In this document: in pieces, positions 1 to 9,809 of the stretch
Position numbering within the stretch: the stretch's first letter is position 1
Layout of the letters: each line of letters starts with the position of its first letter
Source of the DNA: Rhodospirillales bacterium BBD 1991-14
GTDB lineage: Bacteria > Pseudomonadota > Alphaproteobacteria > Kiloniellales > Kiloniellaceae
Direction: 5' to 3'
DNA length: 64,000 nucleotides
Assembly (NCBI GenBank): GCA_001657395.1
Contig: LYSY01000009.1
Span: 124,001-188,000, forward strand
The notes under the pieces: model-generated
Told to the model about the DNA's origin: nothing
The model's database searches: none
Seen by the model: only the letters and a program-made list of their open reading frames with translations
Program-made: the position numbers and the translations under genes

Positions 1-2737
1 TGCCGACAAGCTGCTTGCGGTCCGGCTTTGCCATGTCCTCGCGCGTGAGGGAGCGCTTGCCGACGAAGTCCTTGGTCTTGGAGACGATCCAGCCCATGTC
101 GAGATCGAGCGGCGTGACCGAGCCGTCGGTCTCCTGGCCGACGATGATGTAGCCCTTTTCGGCGCGCAGCACATGCATGGCTTCGGTGCCGTAGGAGGTG
201 ATGCCGTAGCGTTCGCCCGCCGTCATCACCGTCTGCCAGACCGCCATGCCGAAGGAGGCGGGCACGTTGATCTCGTAGGACAGCTCGCCGGTGAAGGAGA
301 TGCGGAAGATGCGTGCCGGGGCACCGGCCACCCGCGCGGCGGTGTAGCCCATGTGGGGCAGGGCATTGCCCGAGAGCTCGGCGTCGCTCAGCTCGGCCAG
401 CAGGCGCCGGGCGTTGGGCCCGGAAAGGGTGATGGTGGCGAACTGCTCGGTGACCGAGGTCAGGAAGACTTTCAGGTCCGGCCACTCGGTCTGCAGGTAG
501 TCCTCCAGATGGGCCAGCACCGGGGCGGCGTTGCCGGTTGTGGTGGTCATCAGGAAGTGGTTTTCGCCCAGGCGCGTGGTGACGCCGTCGTCCATCACCA
601 TGCCGTCCTCGCCCAGCATCAGGCCGTAGCGGCAGCGCCCGATATCCAGTTTCTTCCAGGCGTTGGTGTAGACGCGGTTCAGGAACTCGGCGGCGTCCGG
701 CCCCTGGATGTCGATCTTGCCGAGGGTCGAGGCATCCAGCACGCCGAGGGAGTCGCGCACCGCCTTGACCTCGCGGTTCACCGCGGCGTGGATGTCTTCG
801 CCGAACTGCGGGTAATACCAGGGCCGGCGCCACTGGCCGACGTCCTCGAAGAGAGCGCCGTTGCGCTCGTGCCAGGCATGCATCGGCGTGCGGCGAATGG
901 GGTCCAGCAGGTCGTCGACGTCGCGCCCGGCGAAGATGCCGAAGCTCACCGGCGTGTAGGGTGGGCGGAAGGTGGTGACCCCGACCTCCGGCAGCGGGCG
1001 GCCGAAGTCGTCGGCGACGATGCCGATGGCATTGACGTTGCCGAGCTTGCCCTGGTCGGTGGCCATGCCCGTTGTGGTGTAGCGCTTCACGTGTTCGATC
1101 GAGCGGTAGCCCTCGCGCAGCGCCAGCTTCAGGTCGGCGGCGGTGACATCGTTCTGCTGATCGACGAAGTGCTTGGCCTTCTTGCCCAGCGGTTTGTCGG
1201 AGGGGACCAGCCAGATCCAGCGCCCCGGCAGGCAGCCGCGGTCCTCGGCGCCGGCTGTCACCGCAGCGCCGGCGGCGAAGCCGGCTTCTCCGGCTGCCGC
1301 CGCTCCCGCCGCCGCGCCTTCGGCCAGGCAGGTAGCCAGGCCGAAGCCGCCGTTGGCCGCTCCCGCGGCACGCTGGCCCGGCTGCTGGGCCGCGCCCGGC
1401 ACGAAGCAGGCCTGCTCGGCATCCCAGACGAGCTGGCCCTTGGCATGGCAGAAGAGGTGGACCGTCGGGCTCCAGCCGCCGGAGACGGCCAGGAGGTCGC
1501 AGTCGATCTCCTCCACCGCGCCGACCACGGCGTCGCCCTCGGCGCTCAGCTCGGCGACGCGCACCTTGCTGACCCGCTTCTTGCCCTCGGTGCCGATGAT
1601 GGCGTGGTCGGCCAGGATGCGCAGGCCGGCGGCCTCCGCCCGTTCGGTGAGCGGCCCGCCGGGGGCGGCGCGCAGATCGACCACGGCGGCGACCTCGACC
1701 CCGGCGGCTGTCAGGTCCAGGGCCGCGCCGTAGCCGCTGTCGTTGTTGGTGAAGACCACGGCGCGCCGGCCCGGCTTGACAGCGTAGCGGTTCAGGTAGC
1801 TCTGCACCGCCGAGGCGGTCATGATCCCCGGCCGGTCGTTGTCGGCGAAGACCATGGGCCGCTCGATGGCGCCGGTGCAGAAGACCGCCTGCTTGGCGCG
1901 CAGCTTCCAGAGCCGATGGCGCGGCAGGTGGTCGGGCGCTTCGGGCAGATGGTCGGTGACGTTCTCCATGACGCCGTAGAAGCCGTGATCGAAGGCACCG
2001 TAGACGACGCTGCGGGTGAGAATACGCACCTCCGGCATGGCCGCCAGCTCGGTCTCCGCGTCGCGCACCCAGTCGAGCGCCGCGCGGCCGTCGATCGTCT
2101 CCGCGCTGGCGCTCAGGAGCGCGCCGCCCAACAGGGCGTCCTGCTCGATGAGGATGACGCGCGCGCCGCTACGCCCGGCAGCCAAGGCCGCGGCCAGTCC
2201 GGCCGGGCCGGCGCCCACCACCAGCACGTCGCAGTGGGCGAAGGTCTTGTCGTAGCGGTCCGGGTCGCGTCCGCTGGGGGCGGTGCCCAGCCCGGCCGCG
2301 CGGCGGATGAAATGCTCGTAGGCTTTCCAGGCGCTCGCCGGCCACATGAAGGTCTTGTAGTAGAAGCCGGCCGGGATCAGCCGCGCGCCCAGGCTGTTGA
2401 CGGCGCCGATGTCGAACTCCACCGAGGGCCAGGCGTTCTGGGATCTGGCGCTGAGGCCCTCCACCAGTTCCACCTGGGTCGCTTTCATGTTGGGATCGGT
2501 GCGCGGGTCCTCGCCCACCTGGACCAGGGCGTTGGGCTCCTCCGGGCCGGCGGTGACGATGCCGCGCGGGCGGTGGTACTTGAAGCTTCTGCCCACCAGG
2601 TGGACGCCGTTGGCCAGGAGGGCCGAGGCCAGGCTGTCCCCGGCCAGGCCCTGATAGCTCTTGCCGTTGAAGGTGAAGCTCAGCGGCCCGTTGTGGTCGA
2701 CCTGACCGCCGTGAGGCAGGCGCATGCGTCCGGACAA
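1..2737 (-). CDS. soxA: Sarcosine oxidase subunit alpha (3' end outside window)
   Basis: Large subunit of heterotetrameric sarcosine oxidase, which oxidises sarcosine to glycine and H2O2 and passes the methyl carbon to tetrahydrofolate as methylene-THF. I translated the minus strand from the left edge: the frame is open throughout with no stop, so the C-terminus is missing. Order: N-terminal RLPHGGQVDH and a ferredoxin-like fold region, an NAD-binding motif VVGAGPAGLAAA near residue 155, an Ala/Gly-rich stretch around 450, then a GcvT/aminomethyltransferase-like C-terminal half (FGRPLPEVGVTTFRPPYTPV, LGVLDASTLGK). Start is TTG at 2737, preceded 10 nt upstream by AAGGAGG; an in-frame ATG lies at 2725. 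It follows soxD by 16 nt. A soxG gene probably lies beyond the left edge. Confidence 0.93.
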   Translation of the reverse strand, partial: MSGRMRLPHGGQVDHNGPLSFTFNGKSYQGLAGDSLASALLANGVHLVGRSFKYHRPRGIVTAGPEEPNALVQVGEDPRTDPNMKATQVELVEGLSARSQNAWPSVEFDIGAVNSLGARLIPAGFYYKTFMWPASAWKAYEHFIRRAAGLGTAPSGRDPDRYDKTFAHCDVLVVGAGPAGLAAALAAGRSGARVILIEQDALLGGALLSASAETIDGRAALDWVRDAETELAAMPEVRILTRSVVYGAFDHGFYGVMENVTDHLPEAPDHLPRHRLWKLRAKQAVFCTGAIERPMVFADNDRPGIMTASAVQSYLNRYAVKPGRRAVVFTNNDSGYGAALDLTAAGVEVAAVVDLRAAPGGPLTERAEAAGLRILADHAIIGTEGKKRVSKVRVAELSAEGDAVVGAVEEIDCDLLAVSGGWSPTVHLFCHAKGQLVWDAEQACFVPGAAQQPGQRAAGAANGGFGLATCLAEGAAAGAAAAGEAGFAAGAAVTAGAEDRGCLPGRWIWLVPSDKPLGKKAKHFVDQQNDVTAADLKLALREGYRSIEHVKRYTTTGMATDQGKLGNVNAIGIVADDFGRPLPEVGVTTFRPPYTPVSFGIFAGRDVDDLLDPIRRTPMHAWHERNGALFEDVGQWRRPWYYPQFGEDIHAAVNREVKAVRDSLGVLDASTLGKIDIQGPDAAEFLNRVYTNAWKKLDIGRCRYGLMLGEDGMVMDDGVTTRLGENHFLMTTTTGNAAPVLAHLEDYLQTEWPDLKVFLTSVTEQFATITLSGPNARRLLAELSDAELSGNALPHMGYTAARVAGAPARIFRISFTGELSYEINVPASFGMAVWQTVMTAGERYGITSYGTEAMHVLRAEKGYIIVGQETDGSVTPLDLDMGWIVSKTKDFVGKRSLTREDMAKPDRKQLVG

Positions 2738-2753
2738 GGTCTCTCTTCCTCCT

Positions 2754-3047
2754 TCAGACGACGCGCCGGCGGTCGAGTGCGGGCGGGGCCGAACCCATGG
2801 GATAGACCGCCAGGATTTCGTAGGTCACGGTGTCGCGGGCGACGTTGAACCAGCGGCGGCAGCCCTGGGCGTGGTTCCAGCGCTCCAGCAGCACGCCCTT
2901 GGGGTTGTCGCGCAGAAAGACGAACTCGGCCCATTCGGCGTCGCTCAGGGCCTCCGGGTTTTCCGGGCGCGCGATGTGCGCCTCTCCGCCGTTGGAGAAC
3001 TCGGTCTCCGAACGCAGTCCGCAGTAGGGGCAGGGGATCAGCAGCAT
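2754..3047 (-). CDS. soxD: Sarcosine oxidase subunit delta
   Basis: Small zinc-binding subunit of heterotetrameric sarcosine oxidase, 97 residues, the normal family length. It shows the family pattern: an N-terminal CPYCG pair (residues 6 and 9), GGEAHIARP, and a later HAQGCRRWFNVARDTV segment, where the His/Cys residues complete the metal site in known structures. It sits between soxB (16 nt upstream) and soxA (16 nt downstream) on the same strand, so the three are one transcription unit. Confidence 0.95.
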   Translation of the reverse strand: MLLIPCPYCGLRSETEFSNGGEAHIARPENPEALSDAEWAEFVFLRDNPKGVLLERWNHAQGCRRWFNVARDTVTYEILAVYPMGSAPPALDRRRVV

Positions 3048-3063
3048 GGCCGGGAGATGCCTT

Positions 3064-4317
3064 TCAGTGGGCCACGGCTGCGGCGCCGTGCTCGTCGATC
3101 AGGAAGCCGCTGCGGAAGCGGTCGAGGCTGAAGGCCGCGTTCAGGTCGTGCGGTTCGTCGCGGGCGATGGTGTGGGCGAAGACCCAGCCGGAGCCCGGCG
3201 TCGCCTTGAAGCCGCCGGTGCCCCAGCCGCAGTTGAAGTAGAGGCCCTCCACCGGTGTCTTGGAGAGGATCGGGCTGGCGTCCGGACAGACGTCGACGAT
3301 GCCGCCCCACTGGCGCAGCATGCGCATGCGCCGGAACAGCGGGAAGAGCTCGCAGATGGCGGCCAGGGTTTCCTCGGTGACCGGCAGGCTGCCGCGCTGG
3401 CCATAGCCGATGTAGCTGTCGACGCCGGCGCCGATCACCAGCTCGCCCTTGTCCGACTGGCTGATATAGGCATGCACCGCGCCCGACATGACCACGGTGT
3501 CGATGACGGGTTTCACCGGCTCGGAGACCAGGGCCTGCAGCGGCAGGGACTGCACCGGCAGGCGGAAGCCGGCCATGTCGGCCATGACGCTGGAATGGCC
3601 GGCGGTGACCACACCGACCTTGCCGGCCTCGATCAGCCCCTTGCCGGTTTCCACGCCGGTGACCCGGCCGCCCTCGATGCGGAAGCCGTTGACCGGGCAC
3701 TCCTGGATGATGTCGACGCCCAGCGCGTCGGCGGCGCGGGCGTAGCCCCAGGCGACCGCGTCATGACGGGCGGTGCCGCCGCGGCGCTGCAGGCTCGCCC
3801 CCAGGACCGGATAGCGGCCGCCGGCGCGCAGGTCGATGATCGGCACCATCTCCTTCACCTGGGCGGCGCTGAGGATCTCGGAGTCGATGCCGTTCAGCCG
3901 GTTGGCGTTGACGCGCCGGGAGACTTCCCGCAGGTCGTGCTGGTTGTGGGCCAGGTTCAGGACCCCGCGCTGGGAGAACATGACGTTGTAGTTGAGGTCC
4001 TGGGAGAGCCCCTCCCAGAGCTTCAGGGCGTGCTCGTAGAGCGCCGCCGACTGGTCCCAGAGATAGTTGGACCGCACGATGGTGGTGTTGCGCCCGGTGT
4101 TACCGCCTCCCAGCCAGCCCCGCTCGACGACCGCGACGTTGGTGATCCCGTGGTTCTTGGCCAGGTAGTAGGCGGTGGCCAGCCCATGGCCGCCGCCGCC
4201 GACGATCACCACGTCGTAGCGCTGCTTGGGCTCGGCGCTGCGCCAGGCCTGCGGCCAGTTCTCATGATAGGAGGCGGCATTGCGCAGCAGGCTGAAGACG
4301 GAGTAACGCGATTTCAT
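3064..4317 (-). CDS. soxB: Sarcosine oxidase subunit beta
   Basis: FAD-containing subunit that oxidises sarcosine; in characterised tetrameric enzymes it also carries covalently bound FMN on a histidine. The 417-residue protein opens with a short leader, then the dinucleotide-binding motif [19 protein letters not shown] near residue 37, and [23 protein letters not shown] typical of the family. The segment [19 protein letters not shown] around residue 240 corresponds to the region of the covalent FMN histidine. First gene of soxBDA; it is divergent from the AraC/GlxA-type regulator, with about 320 bp between them. Confidence 0.95.
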   Translation of the reverse strand: MKSRYSVFSLLRNAASYHENWPQAWRSAEPKQRYDVVIVGGGGHGLATAYYLAKNHGITNVAVVERGWLGGGNTGRNTTIVRSNYLWDQSAALYEHALKLWEGLSQDLNYNVMFSQRGVLNLAHNQHDLREVSRRVNANRLNGIDSEILSAAQVKEMVPIIDLRAGGRYPVLGASLQRRGGTARHDAVAWGYARAADALGVDIIQECPVNGFRIEGGRVTGVETGKGLIEAGKVGVVTAGHSSVMADMAGFRLPVQSLPLQALVSEPVKPVIDTVVMSGAVHAYISQSDKGELVIGAGVDSYIGYGQRGSLPVTEETLAAICELFPLFRRMRMLRQWGGIVDVCPDASPILSKTPVEGLYFNCGWGTGGFKATPGSGWVFAHTIARDEPHDLNAAFSLDRFRSGFLIDEHGAAAVAH

Positions 4318-4637
4318 CCGCGGCTGGCTTCCCTGTTAACCGAATTCCCCTGGCCCGGTCTTTTTGGCCTGGCCTTATCGACCGAGTCCTTGCTGACCGG
4401 GTTTTGCGCCCCACGCGCAGCAGCCCTATGACCATGCTGGCATCCGGCCCCCGCATTGGCAACGGCGGCCTGTCCCAGCGGCGGAAATCCGGGCTCCCTG
4501 CGAGCCGCCAGGGCACTCGATCGGCGGTCCCCGGGCTTGCCGTTGCCCGGCGGAAAATTCTCTGTTCGCGACACCGGCAGTTATGCCAAAGTTCCCCGTT
4601 ATCCGTGGTCTCTAATGCAGAGGATGCTGCGCGCCCT
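4318..4637. promoter_or_regulatory. Divergent intergenic region soxB / GlxA-like regulator
   Basis: About 320 bp without a convincing gene, between two divergent start codons, so it must hold the promoters for the sox operon and the regulator. I see GC-rich imperfect inverted repeats but no operator I can name and no recognisable riboswitch. Confidence 0.5.
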
Positions 4638-5639
4638 ATGTTCGGTAACGTTCCAAGAGAACTGCCCCAGCAGATCGCCCTGGTGCTGGTGCCGCGCTTC
4701 TCCTTCCTGCCCTTCACCGGGCTGGTGGAATCCTTCCGCCTCGCCAACCGGCTGAGCGGGCAGGAGCTTTACCGGCGCCTGCTGGTCTCGCCCGACGGCC
4801 AGCCGGTGACGGGGTCCAACGGGATTACCCTGAACGTGGCCGGCGACCTGACGCAGGCGGAGGCCTGCGGCACGATCATCATCTGCGGCGGGCTGGACGT
4901 TCATCTGCATCAGGACAAGGCCCTGCAGGCCTGGCTGCGCAAGATGGACCGCCGCGGCGTGGATGTCGGCGCCATCTGCACCGGCAGCTACATCCTGGCG
5001 CAGGCCGGGCTCCTGGAAGGTTTCCGCTGCACCATCCACTGGGAGAACCTGGCCGGCTTCTGCGAGGAGTTCCCGGAGATCGAGGTGACCACCGAACTCT
5101 TCGAGATCGACCGCAACCGCTTCACCTGTTCCGGCGGCACCGCGGCCATCGACATGATGCTGAACGTCATCGCCCGCCAGCACGGCCACGAACTGGCCGC
5201 CAGCGTCGCCGATCAGTTCATGCACGAGCGCATCCGCGACCACCACGACCGCCAGCGCATCTCGCTGCCGGCGCGTCTCGGCGTGCGCCATCCCAAGCTG
5301 CTTTCGGTCATCGCCCTGATGGAGCAGAACCTGGAAGAGCCGCTGACCCGCAGCGAGCTGGCGCGGGAGGCCGACCTCTCGACCCGTCAGCTCGAGCGCC
5401 TGTTCCGCAAGTATCTGAACCGCTCGCCGGCGCGCTACTACCTGGAGCTCAGGCTGAACAAGGCCCGGCTTCTGCTGCTGCAGACCAACATGTCGGTTAT
5501 CGATGTGGCGCTGGCCTGCGGCTTCGTCTCCGCCTCTCACTTCTCGAAGTGCTACCGCGATTTCTTCGGCCGCACGCCGCGAAAGGAACGGGGGCTGCCC
5601 CTGCAGCCGGAAGAGGAACAGTCGCGCGCCGCGCAGTAA
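4638..5639 (+). CDS. GlxA/GbdR-like AraC-family transcriptional regulator
   Basis: A 333-residue regulator with an N-terminal DJ-1/PfpI-like (class I glutamine-amidotransferase-like) domain and a C-terminal AraC helix-turn-helix. The N-terminal domain shows the nucleophile-elbow segment VGAICTGSYILAQAGLL; the C-terminal part shows SELAREADLSTRQLERLFRK and the second helix region MSVIDVALACGFVSASHFSKCYR. This architecture is that of GbdR and related regulators of glycine betaine/carnitine catabolism. Divergent placement from soxBDA supports control of methylated-glycine use; the ligand is inferred. I chose the ATG at 4638 because it opens the family-like sequence MFGNVPRELPQQIALVLVP; longer upstream starts add unrelated residues. 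Confidence 0.88.
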   Translation: MFGNVPRELPQQIALVLVPRFSFLPFTGLVESFRLANRLSGQELYRRLLVSPDGQPVTGSNGITLNVAGDLTQAEACGTIIICGGLDVHLHQDKALQAWLRKMDRRGVDVGAICTGSYILAQAGLLEGFRCTIHWENLAGFCEEFPEIEVTTELFEIDRNRFTCSGGTAAIDMMLNVIARQHGHELAASVADQFMHERIRDHHDRQRISLPARLGVRHPKLLSVIALMEQNLEEPLTRSELAREADLSTRQLERLFRKYLNRSPARYYLELRLNKARLLLLQTNMSVIDVALACGFVSASHFSKCYRDFFGRTPRKERGLPLQPEEEQSRAAQ

Positions 5640-5663
5640 GGAGCCCGAGCAGTCTCCGGAGGA

Positions 5664-7685
5664 TCAGGCCGGGCGTCGCCGGCGGCGGCGCCGTTCGCCG
5701 CCCGGGGCCGGGTCGTTGGCCGCTGCCGGTGCACTCACCACCGGAAGCTTCACGGCGGCGGAGAGATTGGGAAAGGCGGCGGAGGAGTGGGGCAGGCCCA
5801 TGGCCTCGACGAAGTGCGCCTGGAAGTTCGGCTCGACCGCGGTCTCGATCTTCTCGACCCGGCGGATGACGTCTTCGATGTCGTCCCGTGCCTGCTGGTT
5901 CAGCAGGGCGATGCGGGCACCGGTGCCGGCCGCATTGCCCGCCGAGTAGACGTTCTCCAGCGGGCAGTCGGGGATCATCCCCAGGACCATGGCGTATTTG
6001 GTGTCTATGTGGCTGCCGAAGGCGCCCGCCAGCATGATCTGCTCGACCGCCTCGATGCCCAGGCGGTCCATCAGCAGGCGGATGCCGGCATAGAGGGCGG
6101 CCTTGCCCAGTTGGATCGCCCGCACGTCGTTCTGAACGATCCGGATCTCCGGCGTGCCCTCGTGCACCAGATAGGAGAAGGTGCGCCCGTCCGGCTGGAT
6201 ACGGGGGCTGCGGGCCGCCTGGGTGCCGTCGATGGTGCCGTCGCGGGTGAGCACCCCGGCCAGGAACATCTCGGCCAGGACCTCGATGATGCCGGAGCCG
6301 CAGATCCCGGTGACGCCGCTCTTGGCGGTGGCCTCTGCAAAGCCGTCTTCATCCGACCAGAGGTCGCAGCCGATAACCTTGAAGCGCGGCTCCAGGCTTT
6401 CGGGATCGATGCGCACCCGTTCGATGGCACCCGGTGCGGCGCGCTGCCCACAGGAGATCTGCGCGCCCTCGAAGGCCGGTCCGGTGGGCGAGGAGCAGGC
6501 GAGCAGCCGGTCGCGGTTGCCCAGCACGATCTCGGCATTGGTGCCGACATCCACCACCAGGGTCATCTTGTCGGTCAGATGCGGCGTCTCGGAGAGGATG
6601 ACACCCGCCGTGTCGGCACCGACATGGCCGGCGATGCAGGGCAGCACATAGACCCGCGCATTGGGATGGAAGCGCAGGTCGAGCTGGCTGGCCCAGATCG
6701 TGATGCCGGAGTTGGCGGCCAGCGCGAAGGGCGCCCCGCCCAGCTCCGTAGGGTCGATGCCCAGCAGCAGGTGGTGCATCACCGGGTTGCCGACGAAGGT
6801 GGCGTTGAGGATCTCCTCGCGCTCGACCGCGCCCTCGGCGCAGACCGCATCGGTCAGGTCGTTGATGGCCTGGCGCACGGCGGCGGTCATCTCCTGCTCG
6901 CCGCCGGGGTTCATCATGACGTAGGAGACCCGGCTCATGAGGTCTTCCCCGAAGCGGATCTGGGGGTTCATGATGCCGGAGGAGGCCACCACCTCGCCGG
7001 TGGACAGGTTGCAGAGATGGGCGGCGATGGTAGTCGAGCCGACGTCGACGGCGAGGCCGAAGGGGCGGTCGTGAAAGCCCGGCCAGATCGCCGTGATGAC
7101 CTGTCCGCGGTGGACCGCAACGGTGACCTGCCAGTTGCCGGCCCTCAGGGTCTGCTGCAGGTTCTGCAGGATGCGCAGATCGGCTTCCAGCCCGGTCAGG
7201 CTCCACTGGTCCTCCAGCGCTGCAAGCAGGCGCTCCAGGTCGCCGGTGGGATTGTGCATGTCGGGTTCCTGGACCACGACGTAGTGCAGGCGGATGGCCG
7301 GGTCGAGCTCGATGTCCCGGACCTCCGCGCGCTTGCGCACGACCTGTTTGTGGACCTGGCTGTCGGCGGGGACGTCGATGACGACGTCCTTCAGGAGCAC
7401 GGCCTGGCAGGAGAGACGGCGCCCCTCGGTCATGCCTTTCTTGGCGGCGTAGCGCTCTTCGGTCGCGCGCCTTGCGCTGACGTGCTCCTCGCGGCTGGTG
7501 ATGCCGTGCTTGGCGAACTCGCCGGCCCCGACGGTCACCTGGCAGCGGCCGCAGAGCCCGCGCCCGCCGCAGACCGAGTCGATATCCACACCCAGGCTCT
7601 GGGCTGCCTTCAGCAGCGGCGTGCCTACTGGAAAGCGTCCGCGCTTTCCAGAGGGCGTGAAGACAACGAGGGCTTTCTCAATCAC
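5664..7685 (-). CDS. RACo-like corrinoid activation protein (2Fe-2S, ASKHA ATPase, DUF4445)
   Basis: Reductive activator that returns inactive cob(II)alamin of a corrinoid protein to Co(I) using ATP. The 673-residue protein has an N-terminal plant-type ferredoxin domain with CGGRGLCGRC (Cys39, 45, 48) and a later Cys near residue 93 for a 2Fe-2S cluster, then a linker and an ASKHA-type domain beginning GLAVDVGSTTIAAHL near residue 220, with DVGTNAEIVLGN and GSGIIEVLAEM further on. This is the bacterial RACE/RACo layout rather than the archaeal RamA layout with C-terminal 4Fe-4S clusters. The start is GTG with AGGA upstream. The protein ends in a run of seven arginines. Last gene of the corrinoid operon; convergent with the GlxA-like gene 24 bp away. 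Confidence 0.9.
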   Translation of the reverse strand: MIEKALVVFTPSGKRGRFPVGTPLLKAAQSLGVDIDSVCGGRGLCGRCQVTVGAGEFAKHGITSREEHVSARRATEERYAAKKGMTEGRRLSCQAVLLKDVVIDVPADSQVHKQVVRKRAEVRDIELDPAIRLHYVVVQEPDMHNPTGDLERLLAALEDQWSLTGLEADLRILQNLQQTLRAGNWQVTVAVHRGQVITAIWPGFHDRPFGLAVDVGSTTIAAHLCNLSTGEVVASSGIMNPQIRFGEDLMSRVSYVMMNPGGEQEMTAAVRQAINDLTDAVCAEGAVEREEILNATFVGNPVMHHLLLGIDPTELGGAPFALAANSGITIWASQLDLRFHPNARVYVLPCIAGHVGADTAGVILSETPHLTDKMTLVVDVGTNAEIVLGNRDRLLACSSPTGPAFEGAQISCGQRAAPGAIERVRIDPESLEPRFKVIGCDLWSDEDGFAEATAKSGVTGICGSGIIEVLAEMFLAGVLTRDGTIDGTQAARSPRIQPDGRTFSYLVHEGTPEIRIVQNDVRAIQLGKAALYAGIRLLMDRLGIEAVEQIMLAGAFGSHIDTKYAMVLGMIPDCPLENVYSAGNAAGTGARIALLNQQARDDIEDVIRRVEKIETAVEPNFQAHFVEAMGLPHSSAAFPNLSAAVKLPVVSAPAAANDPAPGGERRRRRRRPA

Positions 7686-7735
7686 GGGCGTCCTGTTCCC
7701 GGCGGTTTGATTCCCCGCAGTTGGTTCCGGGCGAC

Positions 7736-8644
7736 TTAGCCTCTCCGTCGCCGCCGCTCACCGCGCCGGCCAGCGGCTTCGCCACCCGTGCCTTCAGCGG
7801 CAGGCTCACGGAACTTCTTGATCCAGGCACGGCAGTCCTTGTCATGGCCGTTCAGAACGTCAGCGGCCATGATACCCGTCAACTCTTCCTGGTGCAGCGG
7901 ATTCATGATCGCCGAGGTCATGCCGGCGCCGGCGGCCATGGCCAGGAATACGGCGTTCAGGGCGTGGCGATTGGGCAGACCGAAAGAGATATTGGAGGCG
8001 CCGCAAGTGGTGTTGACGCCCAGCTCCTCGCGCAACTTGCGAACGATGGCGAAGGCTTGCCGCCCGGCAGTGCCCATGGCGCCGATGGGCATGACCAGGG
8101 GGTCGACCACCACGTCGGCGGCGGGAATGCCGTAGTCGGCGGCACGCTCGACGATCTTCTTGGCAACGGCAAAGCGTACATCCGGGTCCTCGGAGATCCC
8201 GGTCTCGTCGTTGGAAATTGCCACGACGGCGGCGCCGTGCTTCTTCACCAGCGGCAGCACGCGTTCCATCTGCTCGTCTTCGCCGGTCACCGAGTTTACC
8301 AAGGCTTTGCCCTGATAGACACCAAGGCCCGCTTCCAGCGCCTCGACGATGGAGGAGTCGATGGAGAGCGGCAGGTCGGTGAGCGACTGGACCAGCTTAA
8401 CTGTCTCGGCCAGGATCGCCGGCTCGTCCGCCAGAGGGATGCCGGCATTGACGTCGAGCATGTGGGCGCCAGCGGCGACCTGGGCCAGACAGTCCGCTTC
8501 CACCCGGCTGAAGTCGCCGGCGGCCATTTCCGCGGCCAGCAGCTTGCGGCCGGTGGGATTGATGCGCTCGCCGATGATGCAGAAGGGGCGGTCGAAACCG
8601 ATCACCACTTCCTTGGTTGCCGAGCTTACAACCGTCTGTGCCAT
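7736..8644 (-). CDS. Methyl-corrinoid protein:tetrahydrofolate methyltransferase (MtvA/MtgA-like, pterin-binding)
   Basis: Moves the methyl group from the methylated corrinoid protein to tetrahydrofolate. The 302-residue protein is a DHPS/MetH-type pterin-binding TIM barrel: CIIGERINPTGRK near residue 23, HMLDVNAGIPL near 58, PLSIDSS near 93 and VNSVTGEDEQ near 117. Such a stand-alone pterin domain lacks the B12 domain, which is supplied by the separate corrinoid protein of this operon. An Arg-rich tail (RRGERRRRRG) closes the protein. Fifth gene of the six-gene operon, 50 bp before the activator and about 196 bp after the MetF-like gene; that gap could hold an internal promoter, but I see none clearly. 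Confidence 0.88.
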   Translation of the reverse strand: MAQTVVSSATKEVVIGFDRPFCIIGERINPTGRKLLAAEMAAGDFSRVEADCLAQVAAGAHMLDVNAGIPLADEPAILAETVKLVQSLTDLPLSIDSSIVEALEAGLGVYQGKALVNSVTGEDEQMERVLPLVKKHGAAVVAISNDETGISEDPDVRFAVAKKIVERAADYGIPAADVVVDPLVMPIGAMGTAGRQAFAIVRKLREELGVNTTCGASNISFGLPNRHALNAVFLAMAAGAGMTSAIMNPLHQEELTGIMAADVLNGHDKDCRAWIKKFREPAAEGTGGEAAGRRGERRRRRG

Positions 8645-8840
8645 GCTGCCCTTACTCCTATGTCAGCAGATCCCTGTCAGCAGCCCTTGGGCGGGCCAGG
8701 GTCTGTCCCTACCCGGCGAAGACCGCCGGAACCCGAAAACGTTGGGATTTAGTCCCTCTAACGCAGCCGGGCGCTGGCGCAGGGGCGACCGAGACTGGCC
8801 ATTTCGCGCAGGACCGCCGCGATTTGAGGCGCCCCCGGAG

Positions 8841-9788
8841 CTAGTCGATGGTTCGGGTCACGTTGAAACCCTTGTCTTTCGGCTTCAACTCCAGTTCCCC
8901 GTCCGCCACGGCATAGCTCCAGGCGGCCGAGCGCCGCAGCCCGCCCAGCGGGTACATGTGCACCCGGGCAATGCCGCAGTCCGGGTCCATGGCCTTGTAG
9001 CGCGCGAGATCCAGCAGCAGCTTGTCGGGGGCGTTCACCGTCATCAGCTTGGCGACGTTGCGTGCCTGTTTGGTAAGGAACCGCATCGAGGGCCCGACGC
9101 CGCAGGCCTTGGCGTGGTTGATCAGCGTCTTGATGGTGGCAAGGCCCGGCACGCCGATGTGGATCGGCAGGCTGTTGCCGGCGGCCTGGATCGCCTTGTC
9201 CCAGGCGATGATCGGCGCCGCCTCGAAGCAGAACTGGGTGGCGATGTAGAGGCTGGCATCGCTGCGCGCCGCAAAGGCGTTCTTCCAGGCCAGCGCCTCC
9301 TGAAGGGCGGCCGGCGCGATATCGGGGCTGCCCTCCGGATGGCCGGCGACGCCGATGGTCTCGACCCCGTAGGCGTCGAAGAGACCGGTCTCCAGCATCG
9401 CCATGGAGCTGTCGAAGGGCCCCAGCGGCGACTCGACCGCGCCGGCGAGGGCGACTACGTGCTTCAGGTCGACCGCGTCCTTCAACGCCTTGAGGTAGTC
9501 TTCGAGCGCCTGGCGGCTGAGGATGGACCGGGCTGCGAAGTGCGGCATCGGCTCGAAGCCTTCGTCCTTCAGGCGCCGGGCTGTCGCCAGGGTGTCGGCG
9601 AAGTCGGAGCCCGGCAGGAACGTGACGGCGACGCGCGTTCCCGGGCGCAGGTACTCGCGGTAGTCGGCGATCTTCGCAGCGGACCCCGGCGTCGTCTCAA
9701 TAGTGAAGTCCTGCATCAGATCGATGATCTGGTGGCGGGTCTCCTCGGCGGCCAGGTCGACCGCATCAGCCTTGCTCACGGCAAACAT
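8841..9788 (-). CDS. MetF-like methylenetetrahydrofolate reductase family protein
   Basis: A 315-residue MTHFR-family flavoprotein, TIM-barrel type. It carries family segments DFTIETTPGSAAKIADYREYL, RVAVTFLPG, GFEPMPHFAARSI and VVALAGAVESPLGPFDSS, and it is slightly longer than a classical MetF. In this operon its likely job is to oxidise methyl-THF, made by the downstream methyltransferase, to methylene-THF so that the methyl carbon can be used or burned. The direction is inferred from context; the same family also works biosynthetically. It follows the PF13769-type gene by 21 nt. Confidence 0.85.
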   Translation of the reverse strand: MFAVSKADAVDLAAEETRHQIIDLMQDFTIETTPGSAAKIADYREYLRPGTRVAVTFLPGSDFADTLATARRLKDEGFEPMPHFAARSILSRQALEDYLKALKDAVDLKHVVALAGAVESPLGPFDSSMAMLETGLFDAYGVETIGVAGHPEGSPDIAPAALQEALAWKNAFAARSDASLYIATQFCFEAAPIIAWDKAIQAAGNSLPIHIGVPGLATIKTLINHAKACGVGPSMRFLTKQARNVAKLMTVNAPDKLLLDLARYKAMDPDCGIARVHMYPLGGLRRSAAWSYAVADGELELKPKDKGFNVTRTID

Positions 9789-9809
9789 CCCAGTGTCCTT
9801 TTTATCCGA

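Noticed and set aside
173-2848. Long plus-strand open frame (891 codons) opposite soxA
   Set aside because: Antisense shadow of a GC-rich gene; low-complexity Arg/Gly/Ala/His translation without any family match, while the minus strand reads as soxA.
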